Origin: Oligoflexia bacterium
Lineage (GTDB): Bacteria; Bdellovibrionota_G; JANQFH01
Length of the DNA stretch: 64,000 bases
Direction: 5' to 3'
NCBI GenBank assembly: GCA_028277945.1
Contig: JANQFH010000056.1
Coordinates: 186,001 to 250,000, forward strand
Both the position numbers and the translations under genes were made by a program. Positions 52,745 through 61,690 of this stretch are shown here, one piece after another; the stretch's first letter is position 1; every line of letters begins with the position of its first letter. The notes under the pieces are model-generated. The model ran no database searches. It was not told the origin of the DNA and saw only the letters and a list, made by a program, of their open reading frames with translations.

Positions 52745-55700
52745 AACACCGCTCCTCCACCAACGGCATCATCTACATAAACGGCTTGATGCAGAAGTTC
52801 CTCTACGGTGGTCTTGGAGGTCGCGGTCAAATCGGCTAAGCGTCTCTCAGCCTTGGCAACGATCGGGTCGAACACCTCTAGCTCAGCTGCCTTGGTGACA
52901 CAGGTCTCATAAGCGGCCGTGGCCTTGGCGCGCATGTTGTCTATAAAACCTTGTATCTGCTGCATAAAATCTTGTCCGGCCTGAAACTGTAGGGCCTCAG
53001 GTTGACGAATCTCCGCCAGTCGCCGAGCAAAGTCATCGTATGCCTGCCCTAAGCGATACACCGCGATCGTCGTCCACTTTGCCGAACCATAGTCAATGAC
53101 CTTTTGATAGGCCTCGATCAACTGACCCAGTAGCTGCGACTTGCGTTTGATCTGCGCGCCAAATCGATCCAACGAAACGTTTAAACGAACCTTCCTAAAG
53201 GCCCGATACTGTCGATCGACTAACTTGTACTGCGCCTCGGCAACCAAATCGACGGTGTCCTGACCGAGCTGGCGCTTTTTGAGCTGCGGATAGGTGCGTA
53301 CTGCTTGTTGGTAGGCGACGGCAGGATTGCCAAGCGTACGGTTATTCTCAAGCGCTTTTCCCCAGCGACAGAGTGCCTGCAGATGGAGGTTGGCATCACT
53401 GCGGTATTTACCAGCGAGTTGGCGGTAAAGCGCCGCGGCATTCGCCCAATCTTTTGTCTTCTCATAAAGCATAGCCACAGAAAACTCCGTAACGGCAATA
53501 TCCTTCTGATTCTTGTAGTTGTTGATATAGATCTTGTAGTTGCGAATCGCTGCTGCCGTCTGGCCAAGGTTTTCACGAAACACCGCCGCATTATAGATTA
53601 AGCCTGGTGAAGGTTTGGCCTGCGGATAACGTTGCTGATAGGCTTCATAGTACTTTGCCGCTTGCTGAAAACGGGCCAAGTCTTCATAACCTCTGCCAAT
53701 CGACAGCATGGCCGCTTGAGTGTACGGGGATTTCGGCGAAGTTTTAATCAGTCGCAGTAACACTGCTATCGACTTGTTGATATCCTTTGCCTTCCTAAAG
53801 CTTATACCGGCGTTGTTGAGCGCCTCATCGACAAAGGCGGACTGTTTAAACTCATCGACAAACTGTAAATACTTTTCACCGGCTTGGCGGTAGCGTCCTG
53901 CCTCTTCCAGACCGCGGCAGACCTTAAACGAAGACTTCTCAATCAACGCATAAAGGTCCTTTTTGAATTTGCCAGAGGGCAGTGCCGGGTTGCGATAGTA
54001 TTTTTTCCCCCACTCAACCACCTTGTCCCAGCGCTGTTGGATATTCCAGCTGTCCAACACGAGATTGACGGCAAAAGTCGCGGCGCTCGATTTTGGGTGG
54101 GTTGTGACTAACCCATCAAAACGTTTCACCGACTCTTTGAAATGATTGTAGTCATAAAAAACTTTGCCTGATTTAAAGGCAATCTGCGCTGTTCTTTTGT
54201 CTTTTGGGAAGTACTTGACGAAGTTGTCACCAGCGCGCGCCATCTCCCGTTGCCATAGGGGGATAAATTGGGGGGTGGTATCCGACTTGCCTGCCTTACC
54301 GGGCTTGGACTCTTTCGCGGTCTCGCCTTGGCTACCTTTCATCTGGCTGGCGATCATATCATAGCTGACAATAGCGCCGTAGGCTGCCTGTTTTGCAAAC
54401 TCGCTGGTTGGATCTGTTTCCAGCGTCTGGGTGTAGGTAATACCCGCCTGCTCCAACTTACCAAGTTTAAACAAGGCCTCGGCATAATAAAAACGTAGTC
54501 GGTTCGCCTCCTTGGTATCAGGAAAGTTGTCAAGGTACTCCCGATAAGAGACCATGGCCAAGGCGTAGGTTCGGTCGTCCTTAGTCTTTTGCGCCTCATT
54601 GTGCAGAGACAGGGCAATCGAACGCAATGTCTTCTCCGACATATCTCGTGCTCGCTGCAGAGCATCCCAGTCGTTGCGGTTCTTGGCCACCCAGCCGGTT
54701 TTATCCGAATAGAAGCGCACTAACTTGCCCGCTTGAACAATGACATCCTCCTTGCGACCTAGGCGTTTAGCGATTTCAACTAGCCGGTTCTGAAATTCCG
54801 GATTGTCCTTATCGCTTGGATCTTCGCGTAGCAGACGTTCATAGGTCGCCTTGGCATAGCCGTTCTTCCCTTGCTGGTAATAAAGGTTGGCAAGCTGCTT
54901 GAGCATCGGCCGGTAGCCACTCTTGCCCCCCACTTGTTTGAAATAAAAGGGCGCCTCTTTGTAGTAGCCACCAAAACTGAACATCACCACGAGGTCATGA
55001 CGGGACTGATCACGTAGATCCAAACCAGAGGAGGGCTGGGTCGACGATCCTATGATTCCCTCAAGCGTGCGTAGCGCCAAACTGAATTTGTTGCGGTTGA
55101 AGTGGCACCAGGCGATTTTGTACTGTGCTAGGTCTCTTACTTTGCTATCGGGGTAGTCGAGTACTTTGCGATATAGACGCAGAGCTGTGCCGAGGTTACC
55201 ACTATAGAAGTAGTACTCTGCCTGCACTAGATAGGCTTCGGAAATCAGTTTACTCTTAGGATACTGGCGAATGAGCTGCCGGTAAAGCCGCAGCGCCTGA
55301 TCATTTTTGCCGATCTCACCTAGATTGTAAGCATAGTAAAATAGTATCTCATCACGATTTTTAATACGCGGATACTTTTTCAATACATCTCTAAAGATCT
55401 CAATCGCCCTCCGGTTGTACGCATAAGAGCTGTCGAGCTTGAGACCCTTTAAGTCTCTTCGTCTTATGGAGATCTCGCTGTCGAGAAGTTTTTTTGCTTC
55501 TGGATCGTGTTTATAGAGTTCAAGAAAGTAGAGATGTCGCGCCTTATCCAAATAGAGTTGTGCAAGGCGAATCTTCAGCTGCGCTTTTTCTTCGTCCTCT
55601 GGATAGTCCTTGAATAGATCGAGCAAGATTGCGATAACGCGATCTCGCCTCTTGGAGCTCTTCAATGCCTGTTTGATCAAAAACGATTTGTAATCTATGG

Positions 55701-55803
55701 AAGGAACATAGGAGATCCCCTCTTCTTGAGAAAGCGCCGCTGGCACGACTAGGGTCGTTACGAACACCGCAAGACATAGCACATGTGCAATAAACCGCTT
55801 CAT
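52741..55803 (-). CDS. Large exported TPR protein (AgmU/GltD-like)
   Basis: A 1020-residue protein starting at ATG 55803, which overlaps the upstream stop (ATGA) and has GGGAG five bases before it; the open frame extends five codons more. A signal peptide (MKRFIAHVLCLAVFVTTLVVPAALS) precedes about 15 TPR-like repeats across the whole chain (YYAYNLGEIGKNDQALRLYRQLIRQYPKSKL, FYYAEALFKLGKLEQAG, IGRGYEDLARFQQAAKYYEAYQQRYPQAK). This is the layout of AgmU/GltD, the large periplasmic TPR protein of the Myxococcus gliding machinery. Length is a little shorter than AgmU. Confidence 0.82.
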   Translation of the reverse strand: MKRFIAHVLCLAVFVTTLVVPAALSQEEGISYVPSIDYKSFLIKQALKSSKRRDRVIAILLDLFKDYPEDEEKAQLKIRLAQLYLDKARHLYFLELYKHDPEAKKLLDSEISIRRRDLKGLKLDSSYAYNRRAIEIFRDVLKKYPRIKNRDEILFYYAYNLGEIGKNDQALRLYRQLIRQYPKSKLISEAYLVQAEYYFYSGNLGTALRLYRKVLDYPDSKVRDLAQYKIAWCHFNRNKFSLALRTLEGIIGSSTQPSSGLDLRDQSRHDLVVMFSFGGYYKEAPFYFKQVGGKSGYRPMLKQLANLYYQQGKNGYAKATYERLLREDPSDKDNPEFQNRLVEIAKRLGRKEDVIVQAGKLVRFYSDKTGWVAKNRNDWDALQRARDMSEKTLRSIALSLHNEAQKTKDDRTYALAMVSYREYLDNFPDTKEANRLRFYYAEALFKLGKLEQAGITYTQTLETDPTSEFAKQAAYGAIVSYDMIASQMKGSQGETAKESKPGKAGKSDTTPQFIPLWQREMARAGDNFVKYFPKDKRTAQIAFKSGKVFYDYNHFKESVKRFDGLVTTHPKSSAATFAVNLVLDSWNIQQRWDKVVEWGKKYYRNPALPSGKFKKDLYALIEKSSFKVCRGLEEAGRYRQAGEKYLQFVDEFKQSAFVDEALNNAGISFRKAKDINKSIAVLLRLIKTSPKSPYTQAAMLSIGRGYEDLARFQQAAKYYEAYQQRYPQAKPSPGLIYNAAVFRENLGQTAAAIRNYKIYINNYKNQKDIAVTEFSVAMLYEKTKDWANAAALYRQLAGKYRSDANLHLQALCRWGKALENNRTLGNPAVAYQQAVRTYPQLKKRQLGQDTVDLVAEAQYKLVDRQYRAFRKVRLNVSLDRFGAQIKRKSQLLGQLIEAYQKVIDYGSAKWTTIAVYRLGQAYDDFARRLAEIRQPEALQFQAGQDFMQQIQGFIDNMRAKATAAYETCVTKAAELEVFDPIVAKAERRLADLTATSKTTVEELLHQAVYVDDAVGGGAVL

Positions 55804-57428
55804 CCCTGCTCCCGGCATTCCGATCTTAGAAGATAGCGATAGCCACCCAATTCATCACGCCAGTACTCTTCGTCAAACTCCCAGACCTCGAACTCTGGAT
55901 CGCGCGGAATTTCAAAATCACTGGTGACTTTCTGCTTTTCAAAATCGATCATGGCATAGGCGGACTCAAATCGCAGCAGACTGGCTTGACGGAAAAAACG
56001 GTCAAGCCTTTGTTGCCACTGCAGCAACAGAGGCGCGGCACGGTCGGCAAGGGTGTCGTTAAGACGTTTGCGAGAATCGACAACATAAGCACGAGCACGG
56101 TTGATCGAGGCGGTTTTCGCCAGGCTACCCAGCTTAGCCAGACGACCTTCTTCAGCCCTAAGACTACGTGCCTGATTCAGCCTGTCTTCAAACCAGGTGC
56201 GCGAAAAGATCTCTTGCGTCAGCAGTTTCGGTAGCTCTGTGCTGGAGCCAAAGATCGCTTTGAGAGTTTGCCCTCGGTGACGCTGCCGGTTCTGGCGATA
56301 TTTACCGTTAAAGGTCTCTATCTGACGATAGACAGGAAGGTAGCGCTCAAAAAAGGTGTTTATAGCCAGCTCTGCCTGCTGATACTTACAGAGTCGAAAG
56401 AAGACCGTAGACTTGAGAATAGAGGCTTCTGGAGAGAACACACCGCCAAAGGGTTCGGTGTCAAAGGGATGTACCTTGCCAAGAGCGCGCGATGGTTCGT
56501 TACTACGAAAGTAGGCCCATGCCGCCTCAACCTGCGCCGCCAACCAGTATCGCGAAGATTTTGAAATGCGGCTGTAATTAACCACCGCTAACTTATCCTT
56601 GCCCTGATTATAGTAGATTCGCCCTAGACCAAGAAAGGCAAGACCACGTTCGTCTTCATCTGGGCTCTGAGAGGCAAGGTTGAACACCTCGATTGCTGCA
56701 TCCGCCTGCTTGGTATTCACTAGTATTAAGGCCTTGATGAGCAGCGCTTGATGATAGTGCGCGCTACCCGGCTGAATGTTTTCAATAACCCACAGCGTAC
56801 GCTTGTACTCTTCAGCATTAAAATAGTCCTTGGCGAGCATATAGTAGACATCGTTTCGATGGTTACGCGGTACACGCACACTCTTTTTTGCACGCAAGAC
56901 GCTCGTGAGCACATCATACTTACGATCCCTCTTGGCAATCCACACCAAACGCCGAAAAGAGTAGAGGTAAAAAAGCTCTCGCGGATGATTCTTTACAACT
57001 TCATGGAAAAAGGGCACCGCCGCATAAACCAGACCTTTGCGGAAAAGTGCCTTGCCCATAAAAAACTGCGCGATACCCCGGTCGCGCTTACTCAGCCCTG
57101 GAACCATGAGAACCGCATCCAGCTGCGACATCGCTCCATCTATATCTCCCGAGCGGTAGGCAGAAATCGCCTGGCGCAGCTTCGCCGCCTGTACCTTAAC
57201 CGTACTCGTCGGCACGGTGTCTGGTCGCGTCTGGATCTTGAGGCCTGTCCCGGGCTTCTGTAGCTTCTTTATGCTTTCAAGGTTGTAACGCGGATCTCTC
57301 TTGGCGGGTTTGGCCGGCGTGGTCGCGCTGCTCTGGGCTGCCACTACAGTAGAATAAAGCATAAACAACCCCAACAAACTGCCGTTCAACAGTTTGCCTA
57401 ACCCAAAGTTTTGGTCATAAAGCTTCAT
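55800..57428 (-). CDS. Exported TPR protein of the gliding block (GltE-like)
   Basis: A 542-residue protein with a signal peptide (LLNGSLLGLFMLYSTVVAAQ) followed by a basic/Pro linker and helical repeats of TPR type (AISAYRSGDIDGAMSQLDAVLM, AQFFMGKALFRKGLVYAAVPFFHEVV, LGLGRIYYNQGKDKLAVVNYSRI). The C-terminal third is helical and ends with a short acidic-aromatic stretch (EFEVWEFDEEYWRDELGGYRYL). Both ends overlap neighbours by four bases (ATGA), so its synthesis is coupled to the beta-barrel and AgmU-like proteins. A GltE-type role is inferred from context only. Confidence 0.8.
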   Translation of the reverse strand: MKLYDQNFGLGKLLNGSLLGLFMLYSTVVAAQSSATTPAKPAKRDPRYNLESIKKLQKPGTGLKIQTRPDTVPTSTVKVQAAKLRQAISAYRSGDIDGAMSQLDAVLMVPGLSKRDRGIAQFFMGKALFRKGLVYAAVPFFHEVVKNHPRELFYLYSFRRLVWIAKRDRKYDVLTSVLRAKKSVRVPRNHRNDVYYMLAKDYFNAEEYKRTLWVIENIQPGSAHYHQALLIKALILVNTKQADAAIEVFNLASQSPDEDERGLAFLGLGRIYYNQGKDKLAVVNYSRISKSSRYWLAAQVEAAWAYFRSNEPSRALGKVHPFDTEPFGGVFSPEASILKSTVFFRLCKYQQAELAINTFFERYLPVYRQIETFNGKYRQNRQRHRGQTLKAIFGSSTELPKLLTQEIFSRTWFEDRLNQARSLRAEEGRLAKLGSLAKTASINRARAYVVDSRKRLNDTLADRAAPLLLQWQQRLDRFFRQASLLRFESAYAMIDFEKQKVTSDFEIPRDPEFEVWEFDEEYWRDELGGYRYLLRSECREQG

Positions 57429-58069
57429 CGCAGTGGGAAAAAGAAGTCCAAGCCAAGCAGTACATAGAGAATATTGCGCCGGCTTGAATCTACCCCTGTA
57501 TCATCCCTAAAGATTAGTGCGTCCTTGACATCAAGACGTAGTGTCATCCACTTGGTCAGTACAATGCGTGGGGCAATACCGATGACAGCATGGGGACTCA
57601 AGCCGCTGATGTCCGCATCGGTGACACCGCCACCAATGTAGAACGAGGTATCGAGATAGATAATCTTCTTGCCGAGAAAGTTGATCTTACCGTAGATAGG
57701 CGTCCAGCCAAGATGGCCTTCAACGTAGTAGTTCAGATCGTCGGTATCTACAGTGATGCCAAAGTTCGACTCGAGAATATCGGTGTCATTGGACTTCGAG
57801 TTGAAAATAATGGCAGCTGGAATCTCAAAGAAGAACAGTTCATTAAAATGGTAGCCGTAACTGGCACCGACAGCATAGCTAGTAACAAAGGCATCGTTCG
57901 GAATGATGCCTGCATGCACACCAAACTCTGAGCGCTTACCCTTGAGAAAGTACTTCTTCTTTACCGTAACGACCGGTATGTCATCATCCGAGGAGACGCC
58001 TTGAGCTACAACCTCGATGGGTGCCAAGATTACGAGTAGCATGATGAAAAATTGAATCGCTCGCTTCAT
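57425..58069 (-). CDS. Outer-membrane beta-barrel protein (myxobacterial type)
   Basis: A 214-residue protein with a signal peptide (FFIMLLVILAPIEVVAQ) and a small barrel of 8-10 amphipathic strands (FGVHAGIIPNDAFVTSYAVGASYGYHFNELFFFEI, LNYYVEGHLGWTPIYGKI, LYVLLGLDFFFPLR ending in Arg after aromatic residues). It resembles the outer-membrane barrel family described from Myxococcus genomes and the GltA/GltB/GltH-type porin-like proteins of the gliding complex. It may connect the periplasmic TPR scaffold to the cell surface. Confidence 0.82.
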   Translation of the reverse strand: MKRAIQFFIMLLVILAPIEVVAQGVSSDDDIPVVTVKKKYFLKGKRSEFGVHAGIIPNDAFVTSYAVGASYGYHFNELFFFEIPAAIIFNSKSNDTDILESNFGITVDTDDLNYYVEGHLGWTPIYGKINFLGKKIIYLDTSFYIGGGVTDADISGLSPHAVIGIAPRIVLTKWMTLRLDVKDALIFRDDTGVDSSRRNILYVLLGLDFFFPLR

Positions 58070-58085
58070 CTTCCTTCCCCTTTCT

Positions 58086-59222
58086 TCAGTTTACCAGGGT
58101 CATGTCAACTAAATCGGTATCAACAAAGTAAGAGACCTCGACGGTCGAAGCCAACGGTGGTGCTGGTGTAATATTGACTGAGGTGTTTGTGGCATTGTAG
58201 GTAACTTGCGATGTTGGCAACAGTGTGCCGTCAACCCTAACCTCAATGGAGGTGGGGTCTGCGGGAAAGTCGAGTTTGATTTGGCTCGCCAATGCAGCAA
58301 TCTGTAGACCTAGATCGTCGAGAAATTCACTGTAGTCCGTAGAACAGATGCTACCAGCAAAGCCTCCGGTTGCATCAATCGCCTCCTGAAAACAGCTCGC
58401 CTCTTCCTTAGGTGCGGCATCTGGATTGGCACAGGAGTCGACATCTCCTGCCAGCGTGATGATGCCGTTGATAGAGAAGTTTGAATTACCAAATATATCG
58501 ATTTTGAGAGCTGTAAAGTAGTCGAGATACTCCTGCTGCGTCTTGAACTCCTTTGTAAACAAGGTATCGTCAAAGGGCGTACCTGCACCAGCGCAGACAT
58601 CATCCAGCTCTGCTTTTGGCGTTGGTAACTCGATCGATACATCTTCTTCATCGGCAATGGCGATGATAGCCAGATCTGCATCGTCTCTGAGGAAGGCGGT
58701 GTTTTCTGGTCGGAGTGATAGATCGGTTGCTAGTTTAGCTGCCTCTAGAATGGCTTCGCACGCCTTGCGTGTGGTAGCACTGGTAAAGCTTGGATCGAGA
58801 ATAAAATCAATGGTCGCGGTAAAGTCGGCAACGATCTCAGCAGGAGTCGAGTTGGCAGAAGTGAGTATGTTGTTGACTCCGGTCGCCGAGAGGAACTGTC
58901 CGCTGTGTTGCGCTGGAGCCGAATCCGCCTGCTCGATGATGACCGTACTGGTCACGGCTATTTGAAAATCGGCATTGGAACCGACAAGAGCGTTGATGAA
59001 TACACTGATACCCTCTTTGACTGCATCTACCTCTTCCTTAAGACTGGTCGAGATATCAATGACAAACAGGATATCCAGCTTCACCTGCTCCACCGTGCTG
59101 GTTTGGGTGATGCGGAGCAACTGCAGCTGATGCCCTTGACAGCCAGAGAGCCCGAGAACCAGGATTGTCAAGATAACATATTGAAGTAAAACACTTTTTG
59201 CAGCTCTCATGGTTGTCCTCAC
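58086..59222 (-). CDS. VWA-domain lipoprotein, CglB-like surface adhesin candidate
   Basis: A 378-residue lipoprotein: signal (ILTILVLGLSGC) with Cys as lipid site. The von Willebrand A domain begins LDILFVIDISTSLKEEVDAV with the MIDAS DxSxS motif; IIAIADEEDVS supplies further metal ligands. Several Cys (KACEAIL, DDVCAG, DSCANP, ASCFQ, GSICS) may form disulfides. A C-terminal beta domain (EVRVDGTLLPTSQVTYNATNTSVNITP) follows. In Myxococcus, CglB is an outer-membrane VWA lipoprotein acting as adhesin of the gliding machinery, and this one is next to the barrel and TPR genes. The start may be GTG 59222 (GTGA overlap) or ATG 59210. Confidence 0.84.
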   Translation of the reverse strand: MRTTMRAAKSVLLQYVILTILVLGLSGCQGHQLQLLRITQTSTVEQVKLDILFVIDISTSLKEEVDAVKEGISVFINALVGSNADFQIAVTSTVIIEQADSAPAQHSGQFLSATGVNNILTSANSTPAEIVADFTATIDFILDPSFTSATTRKACEAILEAAKLATDLSLRPENTAFLRDDADLAIIAIADEEDVSIELPTPKAELDDVCAGAGTPFDDTLFTKEFKTQQEYLDYFTALKIDIFGNSNFSINGIITLAGDVDSCANPDAAPKEEASCFQEAIDATGGFAGSICSTDYSEFLDDLGLQIAALASQIKLDFPADPTSIEVRVDGTLLPTSQVTYNATNTSVNITPAPPLASTVEVSYFVDTDLVDMTLVN

Positions 59223-60226
59223 CTCCTGCTCTTGGCCGCATCTGCAGGCTTGCTCGGTGGCACAATAGCCACCACCCTAACCTTGTGCACGGCCAGCGTG
59301 GTAGAGCCGTCGCTGTCGCGAACCTGTAGTCCAATACGGTAAAGACCCGGCGCTTGCCAGCTTTTTTTTATGGTTGTTCGGCTCGATGGCAGCCGTTGCT
59401 TAAAGACGCCGTTAAAGTCCGTATCCCAGTAGTAGCCGACTATACGATCAGCAACCGAACGACTGGCTAAGCCACTAAAAGAGCCTGGCTGCCCCACCTG
59501 GAGCTCATTCGGTCCAGAGATCTTCGCCACAGGCGCCTGATCCAAGACGGTTAATGGTTTCGTGACGATATGGCTGGAGCCATCGGTGTCGGTTACTCGT
59601 AGAGCAACTTGATAGCTGCCGCTCTGTAACCAGCGCTGTTCTACCTTGCGCCCCTTTGCCTGCGGACGAAAGTCCTTGCCGTTGTAATTCCAGTCCCATT
59701 CGTAATTAACGATCGGGTCATTGGGGGTAGTGGAGGCTTTAGCGTCAAAACTTGTCCACTCGCCTTCGTGAATGGAATCTTTCATTTTAAAACGAGCTGT
59801 GGGTGCACGATCCTTGACGACAACGTCAACAAAGTCATCACCGATACCACCCTGAGTGTCCTGTACGCGCACGTGCACCTTCCACTTACCGTCTCTCAAC
59901 CAACGATGCTTTACAACCGAACGGTTGGTCACTTTATCAAAAATGCCGTTACCATCCCAATCATACATAAAGGTTAGCTCCGATGAGTCTGGATCCTGCG
60001 CCTCCACCTTGACAGTAACCTCCTCAGCCTCTGGAAATTCTTTGGCGATACGGACAACGGGCTTGGGAGGCTGATTTTTGGTCGAGGTGTCAAAGATGTC
60101 CTCGGCGGCATCGGCTCCCGGCCGCAGCTCGCCATCCGAGATATCTGCGAGCTGAGTCGCCCGACAAGCTATCAGCAAGCTTAGAAGGCACAAAACAAGC
60201 AGTCGCTGCCATATGCTATGAAACAT
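59219..60226 (-). CDS. Lipoprotein with three PKD-like domains
   Basis: A 335-residue lipoprotein with a short signal and lipobox (LCLLSLLIAC). Three Ig-like PKD domains follow, at roughly 50-135, 140-230 and 235-320. Each has the DWDGNG/WDWNYNG/WDTDFNG strand and an RVxDxDG-type end (VRVQDTQGG, LRVTDTDGS, LQVRDSDGS). Acidic DWDGNGIFD resembles a calcium-binding loop. PKD domains mediate protein-protein or cell-surface contacts. It is the first gene of the minus-strand gliding operon and overlaps the VWA gene by four bases; a surface or outer-membrane part of the same machine is likely. Confidence 0.82.
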   Translation of the reverse strand: MFHSIWQRLLVLCLLSLLIACRATQLADISDGELRPGADAAEDIFDTSTKNQPPKPVVRIAKEFPEAEEVTVKVEAQDPDSSELTFMYDWDGNGIFDKVTNRSVVKHRWLRDGKWKVHVRVQDTQGGIGDDFVDVVVKDRAPTARFKMKDSIHEGEWTSFDAKASTTPNDPIVNYEWDWNYNGKDFRPQAKGRKVEQRWLQSGSYQVALRVTDTDGSSHIVTKPLTVLDQAPVAKISGPNELQVGQPGSFSGLASRSVADRIVGYYWDTDFNGVFKQRLPSSRTTIKKSWQAPGLYRIGLQVRDSDGSTTLAVHKVRVVAIVPPSKPADAAKSRR

Positions 60227-60518
60227 AAACCCTACTCAAATAAAATCAGCTTGCTAGTGATGTTAGTTGCTTGGTGCAGAGGAGATGAATGAACCTATGA
60301 ATATATAAGGTGTTCGCTATGTGTGCCCGTCTGAGTCTTCCGCCCGATCGTTTTAACCTCTATATATCATTCGATATAATAGATCAAGTCTAGCACTCCT
60401 CGGCTGCTTTTGCAATTCGTAAAAAAATCTGGGGGTTAGGATTGTTGGAGCGGCAAATTTTTGCTATACCTCTCACGCCTATGTTAATATTCTGAAATCA
60501 CGTATAGATGAGGGAGTT
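60227..60518. promoter_or_regulatory. Divergent control region of the two gliding operons
   Basis: This 292-bp A/T-rich gap separates the minus-strand envelope genes from the motor operon. Toward the motor genes, TTGTTG (60442-60447), 17 bases and TATACC (60465-60470) form a candidate promoter, and GAGGGAG (60510-60516) is a good ribosome binding site. Promoter boxes for the other direction were not clear; TATATATCATTCGATATAAT (60361-60380) is rich in -10-like elements on both strands. Confidence 0.45.
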
Positions 60519-60521
60519 GTG

Positions 60522-61169
60522 ATGGGATTTTTATCGAGCATTGCCGGATTTTTCCAGGAGGGCGGGCCATTTATGTTCCCTATCCTCCTCGTCGGTCTCT
60601 TTGCCATTTTCGTCTTTGGCAACCGTATCTGGTTCTTATGGCGGTCCAACTTGAATGGCAACCACTTTATGGCAAGGATACAGAGCTTCCTGATTGCCAA
60701 CAACAGCGACGAAGCCATCAAGTTTTGCAACTCAGCACCCTTTAAGCCGCTGGCAAAGATCATCAAGAGCGGCCTCATTCGCTCCCCCAAGGGAGAAAAA
60801 GAGGTCGTGCATGCGCTTGAAGTCACCTCTCTCGAAGAGATCCCAACACTGCAGAAACACACCGCCTACCTTCCCATGTGTGCCAACGTTGCCACACTGC
60901 TTGGTCTTCTCGGTACGATTCTCGGCCTTATCCAGGCGTTTAAGGGTATGACCGCTCTCGATCCTGCCGTGCGGCAAGCCAATCTTGCCACCGGTATCTC
61001 CATCGCCATGAATACCACGGCGTTTGGCCTGATGGTCGCCATACCCTGTCTGGTTGTCTTTAGTTTTGTGCAGAGTCGGACGAATAAGATTCTCGACGAA
61101 ATTGATCGCGCATCGATGAAGCTGCTTGATCTCCTAAAAGCCAAAGAGAGCGCCGAGACTGCAGACTAA
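60522..61169 (+). CDS. MotA/TolQ/ExbB-family channel protein (AglR-like)
   Basis: A 215-residue inner-membrane protein from ATG 60522 (GAGGGAG five bases before; GTG 60519 is less well placed). It has three helices: FMFPILLVGLFAIFVFG near the N-terminus, a large cytoplasmic loop, then VATLLGLLGTILGLIQAF and AFGLMVAIPCLVVFSFV. The proton-channel signature LLGLLGTILGLIQAFKGM and the ATGISIAMNTTAFGLMVAIP segment are typical. Followed by two TolR-like genes, it matches AglR of the AglRQS gliding motor of Myxococcus, which takes energy from the proton gradient. Confidence 0.9.
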   Translation: MGFLSSIAGFFQEGGPFMFPILLVGLFAIFVFGNRIWFLWRSNLNGNHFMARIQSFLIANNSDEAIKFCNSAPFKPLAKIIKSGLIRSPKGEKEVVHALEVTSLEEIPTLQKHTAYLPMCANVATLLGLLGTILGLIQAFKGMTALDPAVRQANLATGISIAMNTTAFGLMVAIPCLVVFSFVQSRTNKILDEIDRASMKLLDLLKAKESAETAD

Positions 61170-61189
61170 TCCAGCTTACGAGAACAGAG

Positions 61190-61690
61190 ATGGAGCGGAC
61201 ACAGTCTTTACGTCGTCGGATTACCAAGAGGAGAGAGCTACCGGGAGCTTATGAAATCAACGTTACACCGGTTCTCAACCTGTTTATCTGTCTTATTCCT
61301 TTTTTATTGATTTCAGCGGTCTTCGTACAGCTCTCGATTATCGAAACCGACGCTCCAGCCACCTCCACAGCAACCTCAACGAAAGCGGTTTCCTTAGCCA
61401 TGGTCATTATCTCCAATCAAGGCATGACCGTGGCTGGTTTTGGACCGATCATGAAGGCGAACAAGGGCACGGTGAGACTGCCAAAAAAAGGCAAGAGCTA
61501 CGATTACAACGGCCTAACCAAACTACTGGAAAAGCTTAAACAGAGCGACCCCAAAGCCGAGGACCTGCTGATCATGGCAGCTCCGGATATTCGCTACGAG
61601 ACCATCATTGCCGTTATGGATGCTGCCCGACAAAACCCCGACGGTAAAGCCCTCTTTCCTAAAGCTTTTTTTGGAGGCATCACCTCGTGA
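61190..61690 (+). CDS. ExbD/TolR-family stator protein lacking the channel Asp (AglQ-like)
   Basis: A 166-residue bitopic protein: a basic cytoplasmic N-terminus, one helix (LFICLIPFLLISAVFVQLSII) and a periplasmic domain (YETIIAVMDAARQNPDGKALFP matches the ExbD end). At the usual TPLVD position the sequence is TPVLN, so the conserved proton-binding Asp is Asn30. The rest of the family pattern, including the Asn-Val-Thr-Pro turn, is kept, so this is substitution and not misalignment. It is the second gene of the motor operon and overlaps the third by four bases. Confidence 0.88.
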   Translation: MERTQSLRRRITKRRELPGAYEINVTPVLNLFICLIPFLLISAVFVQLSIIETDAPATSTATSTKAVSLAMVIISNQGMTVAGFGPIMKANKGTVRLPKKGKSYDYNGLTKLLEKLKQSDPKAEDLLIMAAPDIRYETIIAVMDAARQNPDGKALFPKAFFGGITS

